This document shows, one piece after another, positions 1 to 9,766 of a stretch of DNA of 64,000 nt. The notes under the pieces were generated by a model. The model saw only the letters and a program-made list of their open reading frames with translations. It had not been told where the DNA came from and did no database searches. How positions within the stretch are numbered: the stretch's first letter is position 1; every line of letters starts with the position of its first letter. A program made the position numbers and the translations under genes. The DNA is from Nitrosomonadales bacterium. GTDB taxonomy: Bacteria > Pseudomonadota > Gammaproteobacteria > Burkholderiales > Gallionellaceae. The stretch covers positions 1 through 64,000 of the forward strand of contig JADKHS010000003.1 of NCBI GenBank assembly GCA_016721605.1. Direction: 5' to 3'.

Positions 1-510
1 AGTGCGTTTGCCATAGCGCACCAGCCCTCAACAAAGTCAAAATACGCCAGCCATACTGCTCTGCATGCTTGCGTAAAGTTGCATCCGGGTCGACAGCTAT
101 CGGGTTGTTCACTTTCGCCAACAATGGCAGGTCGTTCAAAGAATCGCTGTAAAAAAAGCTATCGGCAAAACTGTCCCACCCCCATCCCCGTTGCGCAAAC
201 CAGTTTTCCAAGCGGGTAATTTTGCCTTCGCGGAAGCACGGCACACCCGCCACACATCCAGTAAATTCACCGTCTTTTTCTTCCGGCTCGGTAGCAATCA
301 GATGTTCCACGCCGAATTCGCGCGCAATCGGCGAGGTCACAAAACTATTAGTGGCAGTGATGATGATGCACACGTCCCCGCCACACGGTGTCGCGCCACT
401 AACTCTTGCGCCGGTACAGTCATCATGCCGCGCACCTTGCGCTGCATGAAGTCGTCACGCCAGCCATTTAATACCTTGCGCGCATGACGCGACAAAGGTT
501 TCAACTGGAA
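1..510 (-). pseudogene. HAD-superfamily IB hydrolase (SerB-like), N-terminus missing
   Basis: Read from about 510 downwards, the protein begins FQLKPLSRHARKVLNGW and continues through ITATNSFVTSPIAREFG, a match to the core of HAD subfamily IB phosphatases (phosphoserine-phosphatase-like). The motif region FYSDSLNDLPLL, carrying the acidic magnesium ligands, is present. The N-terminal 60-75 residues with the nucleophile motif DxDxT are absent: upstream sequence is immediately the C-terminus of Hda. A further frameshift lies near position 377, where one G seems missing from a run (AGDVCIII is restored by adding it). The gene runs off the window start. As written it cannot encode an active phosphatase. 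Whether this is a real deletion or a mis-assembly cannot be told from the sequence. Confidence 0.7.
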
Positions 511-1157
511 AAGTTTGCATCACTTCTTTCAGCAATGGCACCGAGGGCGCACGCTGTAAACGCAAGCAGTGCGCGTCCAGTGCGTCCAACAGCCCGAGCA
601 GCGCAGGCATATCACGCCGTCCGTGACGCAACAGATAATGCGTCACCTCGCACGGCAGGATAAAAGCCGCGCGCTTGTCCATGCTGCTCCAATGCTTGCG
701 TTTTTTCTGCATCGTTCAGCGCATGTACCTGATATACCAGCCCCCACCCCAACCGGGTGCGCAGGTCATCGCGCAAGTTTAAATGAGCCGGCGCAGATAC
801 ACTACTAACCAGCAACATGCCGCCGCTTTCGCGCACCCTATTATAAAGGGCGAACAGCGCAATCTGGGCTGCATCATCTAGCACCTCAACATCATCCACT
901 GCAATCACAGAAACCACATCCGGCACAGCGCCATGAGCAAAGACTGCGGACTGTCCCAATGAGCGTGCCTGCACCACTGCTGCCTGCATAAGATGGCTCT
1001 TGCCACAGCCTACCTCGCCCATAGGTAGAAACACCGCTCATTCGAGGTTCCTGCCAATGCGTGTTGCAATGCCGAGCAACTCAACGTTACGGCCCGATAC
1101 GAAATTATTGAGCGTGGGCAACCAGTCCGGAGTGATGTTTAATAATAATTGCGTCAT
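455..1157 (-). CDS. hda: Hda, regulatory inactivator of DnaA (frameshifted)
   Basis: Hda is a DnaA-related AAA+ protein that, with the DNA-loaded beta clamp, stimulates hydrolysis of DnaA-bound ATP. The start ATG at 1157 gives MTQLLLNITPDW, where QLLLNI resembles the clamp-binding QLxLxL motif of Hda. A one-base lesion near 1034 moves the reading frame, then Walker A GEVGCGKSH and Walker B VIAVDDVEVLDD follow. A second lesion near 650-690 joins the C-terminal piece with LLDALDAHCLRLQ and SVPLLKEVMQ. Recognisable Hda ends near 515; the frame then runs into the downstream HAD remnant until a stop at 455. Three pieces in different frames clearly form one gene; I judge indel errors likely. Confidence 0.75.
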
Positions 1158-1364
1158 AAAAAATGAATCACGATACACGGATATAAATAGCTACCATGCC
1201 CTGGACATGGCCCAATCTGACCAACAGTGCTGCCCGCACGGGAAGGGTTGAGCAGTAAGCAAGCGTATCCCCTTGCAGTGCGGCAAAGCGTTGAATGGTC
1301 ATTTGGGGTAAAATACCGCTAACAAAACGGCCTGTACTGTATCCGAAGAAAGCGAGAACTCAAC

Positions 1365-2404
1365 TTGGGCTTACCTAATACCCTTTCCTACCGCGACGCC
1401 GGCGTAGACATAGCCGCAGGTGACCGTCTGGTGGAAAACATTAAACCATTCGATAAACGCACGATGCGCCCGGAAGTTCTGAGTGGCATAGGCGGCTTTG
1501 GCGGATTAGTCGAAATTTCTAAAAAATACCGCGAGCCGGTGCTGGTGTCTGGCACCGATGGCGTGGGTACCAAATTGAAATTGGCATTCGAATTGAACCG
1601 TCACGACACAGTTGGCATCGACTTGGTTGGGATGAGTGTTAACGACATTCTGGTACAGGGCGCAGAGCCGCTGTTTTCCTTGATTATTTCGCTTGTGGCA
1701 AGTTAGATGTAGATGCCGCTACCGAAGTCATTAAGGGTATAGCGGCAGGATGCGAACTGGCTGGTTGCGCGCTCATCGGCGGCGAGACCGCCGAAATGCC
1801 GGGCATGTATCCGGTGGGCGAATACGACCTCGCCGGTTTTGCTGTGGGTGTAGTGGAAAAAGCCAACATTATCACTGGCGCTGACATTCGGCCTGGCGAC
1901 ATCGTGCTGGGACTCGCCTCTAACGGCGCGCACTCCAACGGTTACTCGCTGGTGCGTAAAATCATCGAGCGCAGCCAACCCGACCTCAATGCTAAATTTG
2001 ATAATGGGCGCACGCTGGCAGATTGCATTATGGCGCCCACGCGCATCTATGTGAAACCATTGCTGGCGCTGATGCAAACCCTTCGGATAAAAGGCATGGC
2101 ACACATCACTGGCGGCGGTCTGCTGGAAAATGTACCGCGTGTATTGCCTTCCAACGTCACCGCCGTGATTGACGGACTCGCCTGGCGCACACCCAAGCTG
2201 TTCGAGTGGCTCCGCGAACAGGGCAACGTAGCGCAACAAGAAATGTACCGTACCTTCAACTGCGGCATCGGCATGGTAGTTATCGTGGATCAGAATGATG
2301 CAGCAAACGCAATCGCCCAGCTTGAAACCGCTGGAGAAACCGTATGGCGCATAGGTACGATTGAAGCGCGGACAGGCGATGAAGCACAAACCCGAATCTG
2401 TTAA
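1365..2404 (+). CDS. purM: Phosphoribosylformylglycinamidine cyclo-ligase (frameshifted)
   Basis: PurM makes 5-aminoimidazole ribotide from FGAM with ATP, step five of purine synthesis. Family signatures are VSGTDGVGTKLKLAF, VNDILVQGAEPLF and GGETAEMPGMYPVGEYDLAG. The frame breaks near 1676: the sequence reads CTGTTTTCC where an extra T would give the family sequence FFLDYFACGKLD, and the rest follows in another frame to the stop at 2404. The first codon appears to be TTG at 1365 since no in-frame ATG is nearby, so the start is uncertain. It overlaps purN by about 26 bases, which supports co-transcription and translational coupling. Confidence 0.85.
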
Positions 2405-3050
2405 CGTAGCGATAAAGACCATCGTTATTCTGATTTCCGGCCACGGCAGTAACATGCGCGCACTGCTGGAAGCCGACCTGCCCTGCCGGGTAGCGGCGGT
2501 TATCAGCAACCGGGCCGAAGCCCCAGGATTGGAAATTGCCCAACAGTATGGGATTACAACGCGGGTCGTGGCGCATCGTAGCCATCCAGACCGCGAATCT
2601 TTCGACACCGAGCTAGCCAACTGCATCGACAGCTACCGGCCCGACCTTGTCGTGCTTGCCGGCTTCATGCGCATTCTCACTCCTCAGTTCGTGGCACGCT
2701 ATCAAAACAAACTTATTAACATCCACCCCTCGCTGTTGCCCGCATATAGCGGCCTGAATACTCATGCACGCGCACTCAAGGACGGTGTAAAAATCCATGG
2801 CTGCACCGTGCATTTCGTTACCAGCGACGTCGACCACGGCCCCATCATCATCCAAGCCGCAGTGCCGGTACTCATGGACGATACCCCGGCAACCTTGGCG
2901 GCACGCGTGTTACATCAAGAGCATCGCATTTTTCCGCAAGCCATCCATTGGTTCTGCAACGACGATATCAGCCTGAGTGCGGATGGCAAGGTGCAAATGA
3001 AACGTCTGGAACAGCCCGGTTGCGCTCTAATCTCTCCGAAAATGGAATAA
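2379..3050 (+). CDS. purN: Phosphoribosylglycinamide formyltransferase
   Basis: PurN transfers a formyl group from 10-formyltetrahydrofolate to GAR in the third step of purine synthesis. The ligand-binding motif SGHGSNMRALLEA is near the N-terminus. The catalytic Asn-His-Asp set lies in NIHPSLLPAYSG and HFVTSDVDHGPII. Length of about 223 residues is normal. I choose ATG at 2379 over the upstream TTG at 2361 because it leaves a natural N-terminus; either start overlaps the purM tail. The gene is intact and is followed 4 bases later by a DUF3108 gene. Confidence 0.92.
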   Translation: MKHKPESVNVAIKTIVILISGHGSNMRALLEADLPCRVAAVISNRAEAPGLEIAQQYGITTRVVAHRSHPDRESFDTELANCIDSYRPDLVVLAGFMRILTPQFVARYQNKLINIHPSLLPAYSGLNTHARALKDGVKIHGCTVHFVTSDVDHGPIIIQAAVPVLMDDTPATLAARVLHQEHRIFPQAIHWFCNDDISLSADGKVQMKRLEQPGCALISPKME

Positions 3051-3054
3051 ATTA

Positions 3055-3783
3055 ATGCTGAACATCATTTATCTAGCTGGCTTGCTATTTCTTGTTAGTA
3101 CTGCACCGCAAGCAGCATTCGCTGCTGCACCCTCCTTGCCGGTACAGTTCACCAACGTTGGTGCCCATTACGATGTACTCAAAGGCAATATTAAAGTCGC
3201 AACCATGACAGAAACATATACCCGCACGCAGGGCGGCTACCGTATCGAGAGCGTAACCAAAGCAATCGGCTTACTCGCCATGTTCAAGCCAGAAGTGATC
3301 CGCGTCACCAGCGAAGGTACCCTGACAGCGAAGGGCTTACGCCCACTCGCTTATATTCAGGAACGCAAACTCGATACCGAGCGGAATACGCGTGCCGACT
3401 TTGACTGGAAGACTAAAAATATCACTCTGACTGACCGCACAGGAAAACGCACGCTACCGCTGCAAGCTGGAACCCAAGACCGGTTAAGCGCGATGTATCA
3501 GTTCATGTTCGCGCCCCTACAAAATGCCACCGAGCTCAACTTCAACATGACTAACGGCAGCAAGGTGGATGACTATAGCTATCGCATTACCCCCGACCAA
3601 AGCATGACGATTCCGCTCGGTACATTCAAGGCATTGTACGTAACCAACCTGCCGCAAGACGGTGAGAACCGAACTGAAATCTGGCTGGCAACAGAGCACG
3701 GCAATTTTCCTTATAAGATGACCATCACCGAGTCTAACGGTGACAAATTCACACAGGTGTTGACCCAAATAAACTTTGAGTAG
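3055..3783 (+). CDS. DUF3108 domain exported protein
   Basis: The N-terminus MLNIIYLAGLLFLVSTAPQAAFAAAP is a typical Sec signal peptide with a likely cut after the second AFA/A, so the product should be periplasmic. The remainder (about residues 30-242) matches the DUF3108 family seen in many betaproteobacteria next to purN. It is predicted beta-rich, with segments such as VLKGNIKVATMTETY and IPLGTFKALYVTNLPQ that recur in its neighbour. No enzymatic motif is visible and the function is unknown. It begins 4 bases after purN, so is probably in the same transcript. The adjacent downstream gene is a longer paralogue. Confidence 0.8.
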   Translation: MLNIIYLAGLLFLVSTAPQAAFAAAPSLPVQFTNVGAHYDVLKGNIKVATMTETYTRTQGGYRIESVTKAIGLLAMFKPEVIRVTSEGTLTAKGLRPLAYIQERKLDTERNTRADFDWKTKNITLTDRTGKRTLPLQAGTQDRLSAMYQFMFAPLQNATELNFNMTNGSKVDDYSYRITPDQSMTIPLGTFKALYVTNLPQDGENRTEIWLATEHGNFPYKMTITESNGDKFTQVLTQINFE

Positions 3784-3807
3784 CAATCATTCTGGGCTAT
3801 TTATGAA

Positions 3808-4971
3808 ATGAATTCTGGCACGCCCACCAGCCGCATCACCCTTGCCATCGCGCTCTCCGTACTGCTGCATGGTGTAGCACTGTGGCTCTTTCAAGCAAAG
3901 TTGCCCAACAATGAAACATTACTGCCACCACTTAGCGCGAGACTAGAAGCATTACCTCTGCGAGCCGACGCGCCCATGCCAGAAGCTGAACCTACAGATC
4001 CTCCAACTGAACCTGGCAGTGCTGTGACAATCGAACCAGAATTAGAATTAATACCTGTTGCAACCGCGTCTGCTGTAGCAGCCATCCCGGAGCCAGAGCA
4101 AATCCCTGCTACAGAAACAGTATCTGCCGTAGCAAGCACCTCCGAACCGGCATCTATACCTGCTATTGAAGCGGCATCTGCTGTAGCAAGCAGCGCCCCC
4201 GAACCGGCATCTATACCTGCTATCGAAGCAGCATCTGCTGTAGCAAGCGCCCCCGAATCAGCATCTATACCTGCTATTAAAACAGCACCTGCTGTAGCCA
4301 AGATAGAAGAACCAATAGCGCACCCATTACCCAAGCACGCACGGTTAAAGTTTGCCGTCTACTATGGCCAAGACAATTTCCAGATTGGCGAAATAACCCA
4401 CCGGCTTGAAATTAGTGAGGGTAAATATGTCCTGAAAGCGGAGACACAAACAACCGGACTGGCCCGGTTGTTCAAAAGCTACCAACTCGTTCAAACCAGC
4501 CATGGCAAGGCTGGTGACTTTGGACTACAGCCAGAAGGCTACGAAGAAGAGCAAAATGTATCCAGTGGCAAACAAAAAATGGATGTCGCCTTCAACTGGA
4601 CAGAAAATAAATTGCATTTTTCTCACGGCGGCGAAACTGGGCTATCCCCCGACGCCCAAGACATTCTGAGCTTTTTATATCAACTCTCACGACTTCCCTT
4701 GCACAACAAAGTTATATCGATTGCTATCACCACTAGCAAAAAACTTGAAAAATATGAGCTTGAGATCGGTGCAGAGGAGGAAATTATCACCCCGATGGGC
4801 AAATTGCGCGCATTGCCTTTGCGCAGGCTGCATAGCCGAGATGGAGACGGTATGGAAGTTTGGCTCGGGCTGGAATATCGCCTACTACCAATCAAGTTTC
4901 GCCAGATTAAACGTGCCGGTGGCATGGTCTTGGAAGTTGTTATTTCTGACATCCGTGTCGTGGATGAATAA
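3808..4971 (+). CDS. DUF3108 protein with membrane anchor and repeat linker
   Basis: The product has three parts. Residues 10-30 (ITLAIALSVLLHGVALWLF) form a single membrane anchor. Residues about 35-170 are a low-complexity Ala/Pro/Glu linker made of five imperfect 18-19-residue repeats of the type EPASIPAIEAASAVAS. Residues about 175-387 are a DUF3108 domain, with GLARLFKSYQLVQTS and ITPMGKLRALPLRRL. The anchor plus long Pro/Ala linker resembles the arrangement of TonB-like envelope-spanning proteins, but no TonB C-terminal domain is present. It is a paralogue of the gene upstream and probably co-transcribed with it. Function unknown. Confidence 0.78.
   Translation: MNSGTPTSRITLAIALSVLLHGVALWLFQAKLPNNETLLPPLSARLEALPLRADAPMPEAEPTDPPTEPGSAVTIEPELELIPVATASAVAAIPEPEQIPATETVSAVASTSEPASIPAIEAASAVASSAPEPASIPAIEAASAVASAPESASIPAIKTAPAVAKIEEPIAHPLPKHARLKFAVYYGQDNFQIGEITHRLEISEGKYVLKAETQTTGLARLFKSYQLVQTSHGKAGDFGLQPEGYEEEQNVSSGKQKMDVAFNWTENKLHFSHGGETGLSPDAQDILSFLYQLSRLPLHNKVISIAITTSKKLEKYELEIGAEEEIITPMGKLRALPLRRLHSRDGDGMEVWLGLEYRLLPIKFRQIKRAGGMVLEVVISDIRVVDE
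4030..4305 (+). repeat. Tandem 54-57 bp coding repeats
   Basis: Five imperfect direct repeats encode an 18-19-residue unit ending in SAVAS or SAVAA. The two central units, starting near 4146 and 4200, are almost identical at DNA level. They lie inside the DUF3108 anchor protein and form its periplasmic linker. Unit number probably varies between strains. Confidence 0.75.
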
Positions 4972-5069
4972 GAAATTCAAAAGTCATGAAGCCCTGTCCT
5001 GTAAACTTCGCCTCCATTCCTGTGATCGCGTCCATCACCACATCAATACCTTTACCTTAATTTAGAACC

Positions 5070-6356
5070 ATGCTACTGACCGAATATCGCCTAGACCTCG
5101 TTATCCAAGCCCTGCGCAGCATCCTGCCGCTGGAACATCCCGCCGACGCTGTACTACGCCACTTTTTTCAGCGCGAACGCATTGGCTCCAACGAACGTGC
5201 GCTGGTGGCAGAAACGGTGTTCGGCGTGTTGCGCCATCGCCTGTTTCTGGAACATGCCTGCGCCAATCAGGCCACGCCGCGCCGCATGGCGCTGGCTTAT
5301 TGGATCAAATACGGCGGTTATAACCTGCGCGAACTCACCCCGCTTCTAAAACGCGATGAAGCCGACTGGCTGGGGCAAGTGAAGGCCATCAATCTTGCCG
5401 AATTATCTTTGTCGGTGCAGGCCGAACTGCCAGAATGGTTAGTCGAACAGCTACAAATCACCATGACGGATGAAGCCATCCTCATGCTGGGCCGCTCCAT
5501 GCAGCAACCTGCCGCACTGGATTTGCGCGTTAACACCCTGCTCGCCACGCGCGACGAAGTGCTGCAAACCTTACGGGCAGAAAGCATGGACGCGCAAGCC
5601 ACGCCTTACTCCCCCATCGGCATCCGCCTCAAGGACAAGCCCTCACTCACCAAACACCCACTCTTCCTCGGCGGGAAGATAGAAGTACAAGACGAAGGCA
5701 GCCAGCTGCTTGGATTTCTTCTCGCACCCAAGCGTAATGACATGGTTGTGGATTTTTGCGCCGGTGCAGGCGGCAAAGCGCTTATGCTGGGCGCCATGAT
5801 GCAGTCCCAAGGCCGGCTGTATGCGCTGGATGTATCTGAAAAACGACTGGCCAACCTCAAGCCACGTCTGAAGCGTTCGGGGCTGAGCAACCTGCACCCG
5901 CAACTCATCGCACATGAAAACGACAGCAAAATAAAACGTCTGGCTGGCAAAATCGACCGCGTTCTTGTGGACGCGCCGTGTAGCGGATTGGGCACACTAC
6001 GCCGCAATCCGGACATCAAATTCCGCCAATCCCCCCAAAGCGTGACCGAATTCACCCAATTGCAAGCCTCTATCTTGGCCTCAGCCAGCAAGTTACTTAA
6101 GCCTGGTGGCCGCCTGGTTTACACCACTTGTAGTTTTTTGCCACAGGAAAACCACGCCATAGTCGATGCATTTCTTGCCGACCATCCAGAATTCACGTTA
6201 CGCCATGCAGGAGAAATTCTCGCACAACAAAAAGTCCCGCTGGAAGCGGAAGAGTACCTACAACTGCTGCCGCAACTACACAGCACCGATGCCTTCTTCG
6301 CAGCGGTACTGGAACGGGTCAAAGCGGTTGCCCCGAACAATGTCGATTCCGCTTAA
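5070..6356 (+). CDS. RsmB/NOP2-family RNA m5C methyltransferase
   Basis: The C-terminal half carries a class I SAM fold with the SAM-binding motif VVDFCAGAGGKALML and the two catalytic-cysteine motifs of the NOL1/NOP2/Sun family, DAPCSGLGTLRRNPD and YTTCSFLPQEN. The N-terminal half lacks a full NusB domain, so the protein (428 residues) is related to RsmB but may belong to a sister group; 16S rRNA C967 is a possible but unproven target. ATG at 5070 follows the DUF3108 gene by about 100 bases. Reading frame intact. Confidence 0.85.
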   Translation: MLLTEYRLDLVIQALRSILPLEHPADAVLRHFFQRERIGSNERALVAETVFGVLRHRLFLEHACANQATPRRMALAYWIKYGGYNLRELTPLLKRDEADWLGQVKAINLAELSLSVQAELPEWLVEQLQITMTDEAILMLGRSMQQPAALDLRVNTLLATRDEVLQTLRAESMDAQATPYSPIGIRLKDKPSLTKHPLFLGGKIEVQDEGSQLLGFLLAPKRNDMVVDFCAGAGGKALMLGAMMQSQGRLYALDVSEKRLANLKPRLKRSGLSNLHPQLIAHENDSKIKRLAGKIDRVLVDAPCSGLGTLRRNPDIKFRQSPQSVTEFTQLQASILASASKLLKPGGRLVYTTCSFLPQENHAIVDAFLADHPEFTLRHAGEILAQQKVPLEAEEYLQLLPQLHSTDAFFAAVLERVKAVAPNNVDSA

Positions 6357-6442
6357 GTTTAAAAAAATAACTAGGGATTTATTCGACTACATTTAGCGAT
6401 ATAACTTGCTTCGCCCATTTTGCATTTTTTTGACTGAGTACC

Positions 6443-7054
6443 ATGCTGGATTTCACCGAATACACCAAGATCTTTATCAGCCTGTTCGCCATCCTTGATC
6501 CAATCGGGATCATCCCTGTCATCATTTTGTTCACCTCTGGCATGACGGCGCCAAAGCGCGCCCAAGTTGGCCGTGTCGCATCACTGGCGGTATGCGCCAT
6601 TTTGCTGGTTGCGTTATTGATAGGCCAACCACTTCTGGCTTTTTTCGGTATCAGCATCAGCTCATTTCGCGTGGCGGGGGCATTCTGCTGATGTTAATGG
6701 CCTTCAAAATGTTGAATGGCAACCTACACATCCATCGAAACCGATAATAACGGGGCTGGTGGGGGCGAAACAAGCTCGATACATGCCATTGTGCCGTTAT
6801 CCATTCCGCTACTGGCAGGACCTGGCTCCATCAGCGCGGTGCACGGCATTGAGCATTATTTGATAATGAGCTTGGAAATTATGCTACTCAGCGTAACGGT
6901 TTGGCTAACATTCCTCATTGCGCCGTGGGTGGCGCAACGTTTGGGTAAGATAGGCATTGACGTATTTACTCGGCTAATGGGTCTGGTACTTGCGGCCATT
7001 TCCGTAGAATTCATTGCGGGTGGAATACGCGGCTTATTTCCTGCCCTTGGCTAA
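6443..7054 (+). CDS. marC: MarC-family integral membrane protein (two frameshifts)
   Basis: MarC/UPF0056 proteins are six-helix inner-membrane proteins of unknown transport function. The first segment shows FISLFAILDPIGIIPV, the family signature, then breaks near 6680, where GCGGGGGCATTCTG needs one more G to read VAGGILLMLMAFKMLNG. A second shift near 6740 leads into VVPLSIPLLAGPGSISAV-like sequence and the C-terminal helices, ending GGIRGLFPALG. Total length of about 204 residues fits the family. Both lesions are single bases, consistent with sequence error. Confidence 0.75.
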
Positions 7055-7101
7055 TTGTCCACTTTTAATAATTCACCCCGCTGCATGCATCATTATGTAC
7101 T

Positions 7102-8176
7102 CTAGGAGTTTTCCTCCAACTGCTTCGGCCGGGGCCGTTTACCAACCGTAACTTGTACCACAACTTCACGCTGATTACGCAGCAGCTTGAACAAGATAAC
7201 TTTACCAGGCGGCAAGTTGGAAATGGTTTTCAGCATAGAACTGGAATCTGTTAATAGCTGCTTGTCATCTACCATGGTGAGAATGTCGCCAGCATGTATC
7301 CCGGCTTTGTCCGCCGGACTGCCACGCATCACTTCCGAAATTAACACACCCTGTATATTGCCGAGCTTAAACGATTCCGCCAGTTCTGGCGTGAGCTCCT
7401 GCACTGCGACGCCGATCCAGCCGCGTGTCACCGAGCCGTTTTGAATAATCTGTTCCATGATTTTTTTTGCCGTGCTGACAGGAATAGCGAAACCTATGCC
7501 GAGCGAGCCACCATTAGGCGAGTAAATCGCGCTGTTAATGCCGATCAGGTTGCCATTTATATCTACCAGTGCGCCACCTGAGTTGCCTGGGTTAATGGCT
7601 GCGTCGGTCTGAATGAAGTTCTCAAAAGTGTTTAATCCAAGGTGATTGCGTTTCACTGCACTGACGATGCCCATTGTCACCGTTTGCCCCGACGCCGAAC
7701 GGGTTGCCGATAGCCAGCACGATATCACCGCCAATAGTACGTCCTTTCGCCTTGCGCCCATCAGCCAGAGCCACTTCGATCTGGTCGGCCGCTTCAACCA
7801 CATGATGGTTGGTAAGGATGTAACCATCGTGGCTGATGATTACACCCGAACCTAAGTTAGAACCGCGTTGTGGGGAGTTATCAAACTCTTCGCCAAAAAA
7901 GAAACGGAAGCGCGGATCATTCATTAATGGATGCGTGGGTTTCTTTATTTCGGTGCTGGTAAAAATATTAACCACGGTGGGCATCACTTTGCGTGTCGTA
8001 GCACTGAAGCCTGCGGTAGGAATTTGACTGGTACTAGTGCTAGCGCTTTCATGCAGCGTGACAATGCCGCTATGTGTCGCAGAGGGAAGAAGGCCGGGCT
8101 TCAGGGTGTTAATGATAAACAATACCGCCAGCCCAATAGTGGTGGCTTGTGCAAATAAGAGCCAGAATTTACGCAT
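7102..8176 (-). pseudogene. htrA: HtrA/Deg-type periplasmic serine protease, frameshifted, Asp segment missing
   Basis: The N-terminus has one membrane anchor (LLFAQATTIGLAVLFIINTL), as in DegS-like proteins. The protease domain has the catalytic His in ILTNHHVVEAADQI and the Ser in INPGNSGGALVDINGNLIG, followed by one PDZ domain (GWIGVAVQELTPEL to VQVTVGKR). Between KAKGRTIGG and DIVLAIGNPFGVG roughly 30 residues normally present, including the catalytic Asp (TDLAVL motif), are lacking. A frameshift near 7690 (one extra G before CAAACGGTGAC) also splits the gene. As written the triad is incomplete. The role of intact homologues is envelope protein quality control. Confidence 0.8.
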
Positions 8177-8377
8177 GATTTATAGCTATTTTACGTTGTT
8201 CAAAGATCTGCTTATTTAATCCGAATGCTTTATAAATTCGTGCAATGTTTTGCTGAAATTTATAAATCTAAAAAATGCATCACAGCCAGTGGTACGTATT
8301 AAAAAATCAGAAGGAGATTAAGTTTAATGTAGCTGATTTAAAGTATTATTAAACTAATTAATTTTAAAGGTAACGTC

Positions 8378-9124
8378 ATGTTGTTGAATGATTTGCGCGA
8401 TTATATCGCAAGCCTGTTGGAACCCGACCGTTTCCGTGACTATTGCCCAAATGGTGTGCAAGTGGAAGGTAAGGCAGAAGTCCGCCGTATCGCCAGTGGT
8501 GTAACGGCCTCGCGACGTTTATTACAAGCAGCCACAGCATGGAACGCAGACGCTATTCTGGTTCACCACGGCTATTTCTGGCGTAATGAAGATGCTGCTG
8601 TAACTGGAATTAAAAAACAACGGCTTGCATACTTGCTCAAGCACGACGTTAATCTGCTGGCTTATCACCTGCCGCTGGATGCGCATGCTGAACTTGGCAA
8701 CAATGCGCAACTCGGTAAACGTTTGGATTTCATCGAGCATGGACGCTTCGGTGAACAGGACATTGCTTGTTATGGGGAGTTGGCGCAAGCACAAACATTG
8801 GCGCAATTGACCCAGAAAATTGCCCACAACCTGCAGCGTACGCCGTTAGTGATCGGTGAGGGTGACCCCACTATCCGTCGGATCGCTTGGTGTACCGGTG
8901 CGGCGCAAGGTTACTTCGAAGCAGCGATAGCGTTGGGTGTAGATGCCTTTCTCACCGGCGAAATTTCGGAACAGAATGTGCATGTGGCGCAAGAAACTGG
9001 GGTGGTATTCATTGCCGCTGGTCACCATGCCACTGAACGCTATGGTGTACAGGCTTTAGGTGCGCACCTCGCCGAGCATTGCGGTATAGAGCATCGCTTT
9101 TTCGAGCTGGAAAATCCGGTTTAA
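8378..9124 (+). CDS. Nif3-like dinuclear metal centre protein
   Basis: Nif3/YbgI family proteins form toroidal hexamers with a two-metal site in each subunit; they are widely conserved and often described as GTP cyclohydrolase I type 2-like, though the role is not settled. Visible metal ligands are the His pair of ILVHHGYFW, the Asp/His of HLPLDAHAELGNN and the C-terminal HHATERYG. The PNGVQVEG motif near the N-terminus is also typical. Length 248 is normal. It is divergent from the htrA gene, with about 200 bases between them. Confidence 0.88.
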   Translation: MLLNDLRDYIASLLEPDRFRDYCPNGVQVEGKAEVRRIASGVTASRRLLQAATAWNADAILVHHGYFWRNEDAAVTGIKKQRLAYLLKHDVNLLAYHLPLDAHAELGNNAQLGKRLDFIEHGRFGEQDIACYGELAQAQTLAQLTQKIAHNLQRTPLVIGEGDPTIRRIAWCTGAAQGYFEAAIALGVDAFLTGEISEQNVHVAQETGVVFIAAGHHATERYGVQALGAHLAEHCGIEHRFFELENPV

Positions 9125-9133
9125 GGGTATGCT

Positions 9134-9766
9134 TTAACGCTCGAGGTTTACGCGCAATTTATCGAGTGATACCACTGAAATTGCAGCGCTTCTTGAAGAC
9201 TCACGCAGAGCTGTATTAGCGGAATGCAAAGCATCGTGATGCGTCACCAACAGATTTTGTATAAGATCGACGGCTTCATTTAATAGCGCGTCCGCAGCGG
9301 TAGAAAAATGCAGCAGGAAATCCATGCTACGCGGGTAATACGACGTCCATTGCCAAGCCAAGAAGTTCTCATTACTCTTAAAGCCTGCCTCCTGAAAAGT
9401 AGTATGTAGTGTGTTAATGACACTCAACTGTTTTTGTTCGGGCGTAGGCACAGCGCTCCACATCAGCCCATAGTAAATACGCAGGGTATCCCCCAGATAT
9501 TGCTGTTCCAGCATGGGGCGCAGGTAAAGCTTTTGTTCTATCTTAGGTTGCAGGTACAGCCCAACCAGGCACTCAGCCGCGTTGCGGTCTTCGGTAGTTG
9601 ATACACGCCAGTCTGGCGCACTCGCCACCATACGTTCGCTTAATGCCAGCCAAAAGTCATTGTTCAATTTCTGGCGTGTTCCATCCACCTGATTTGCCAC
9701 GCTAAGCGCTAAGGGCAAGTTTTCTTTTTGTGCGAAGAAATTCAGCACCGCCTGTTCTTCATTCAT
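9134..9766 (-). CDS. Conserved hypothetical protein
   Basis: The 210-residue product starts MNEEQAVLNFFAQKENLPLA and has no signal peptide, membrane helix or recognisable enzyme motif. Composition is that of a soluble, largely helical cytoplasmic protein. It faces the Nif3-like gene tail to tail with a 9-base gap, and is divergent from spoT. The open frame, normal codon usage and lack of overlap support a real gene. I do not recognise the family. Confidence 0.6.
   Translation of the reverse strand: MNEEQAVLNFFAQKENLPLALSVANQVDGTRQKLNNDFWLALSERMVASAPDWRVSTTEDRNAAECLVGLYLQPKIEQKLYLRPMLEQQYLGDTLRIYYGLMWSAVPTPEQKQLSVINTLHTTFQEAGFKSNENFLAWQWTSYYPRSMDFLLHFSTAADALLNEAVDLIQNLLVTHHDALHSANTALRESSRSAAISVVSLDKLRVNLER

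Noticed and set aside
1703..2626. 307-codon leftward ORF opposite purM and purN
   Set aside because: Antisense shadow of two strongly conserved purine genes; no protein family recognised.
3891..4334. Gly/Ser/Ala-rich leftward ORF with repeats
   Set aside because: It is the complement of the repeat linker of the DUF3108 anchor protein; repeats come from the sense strand.
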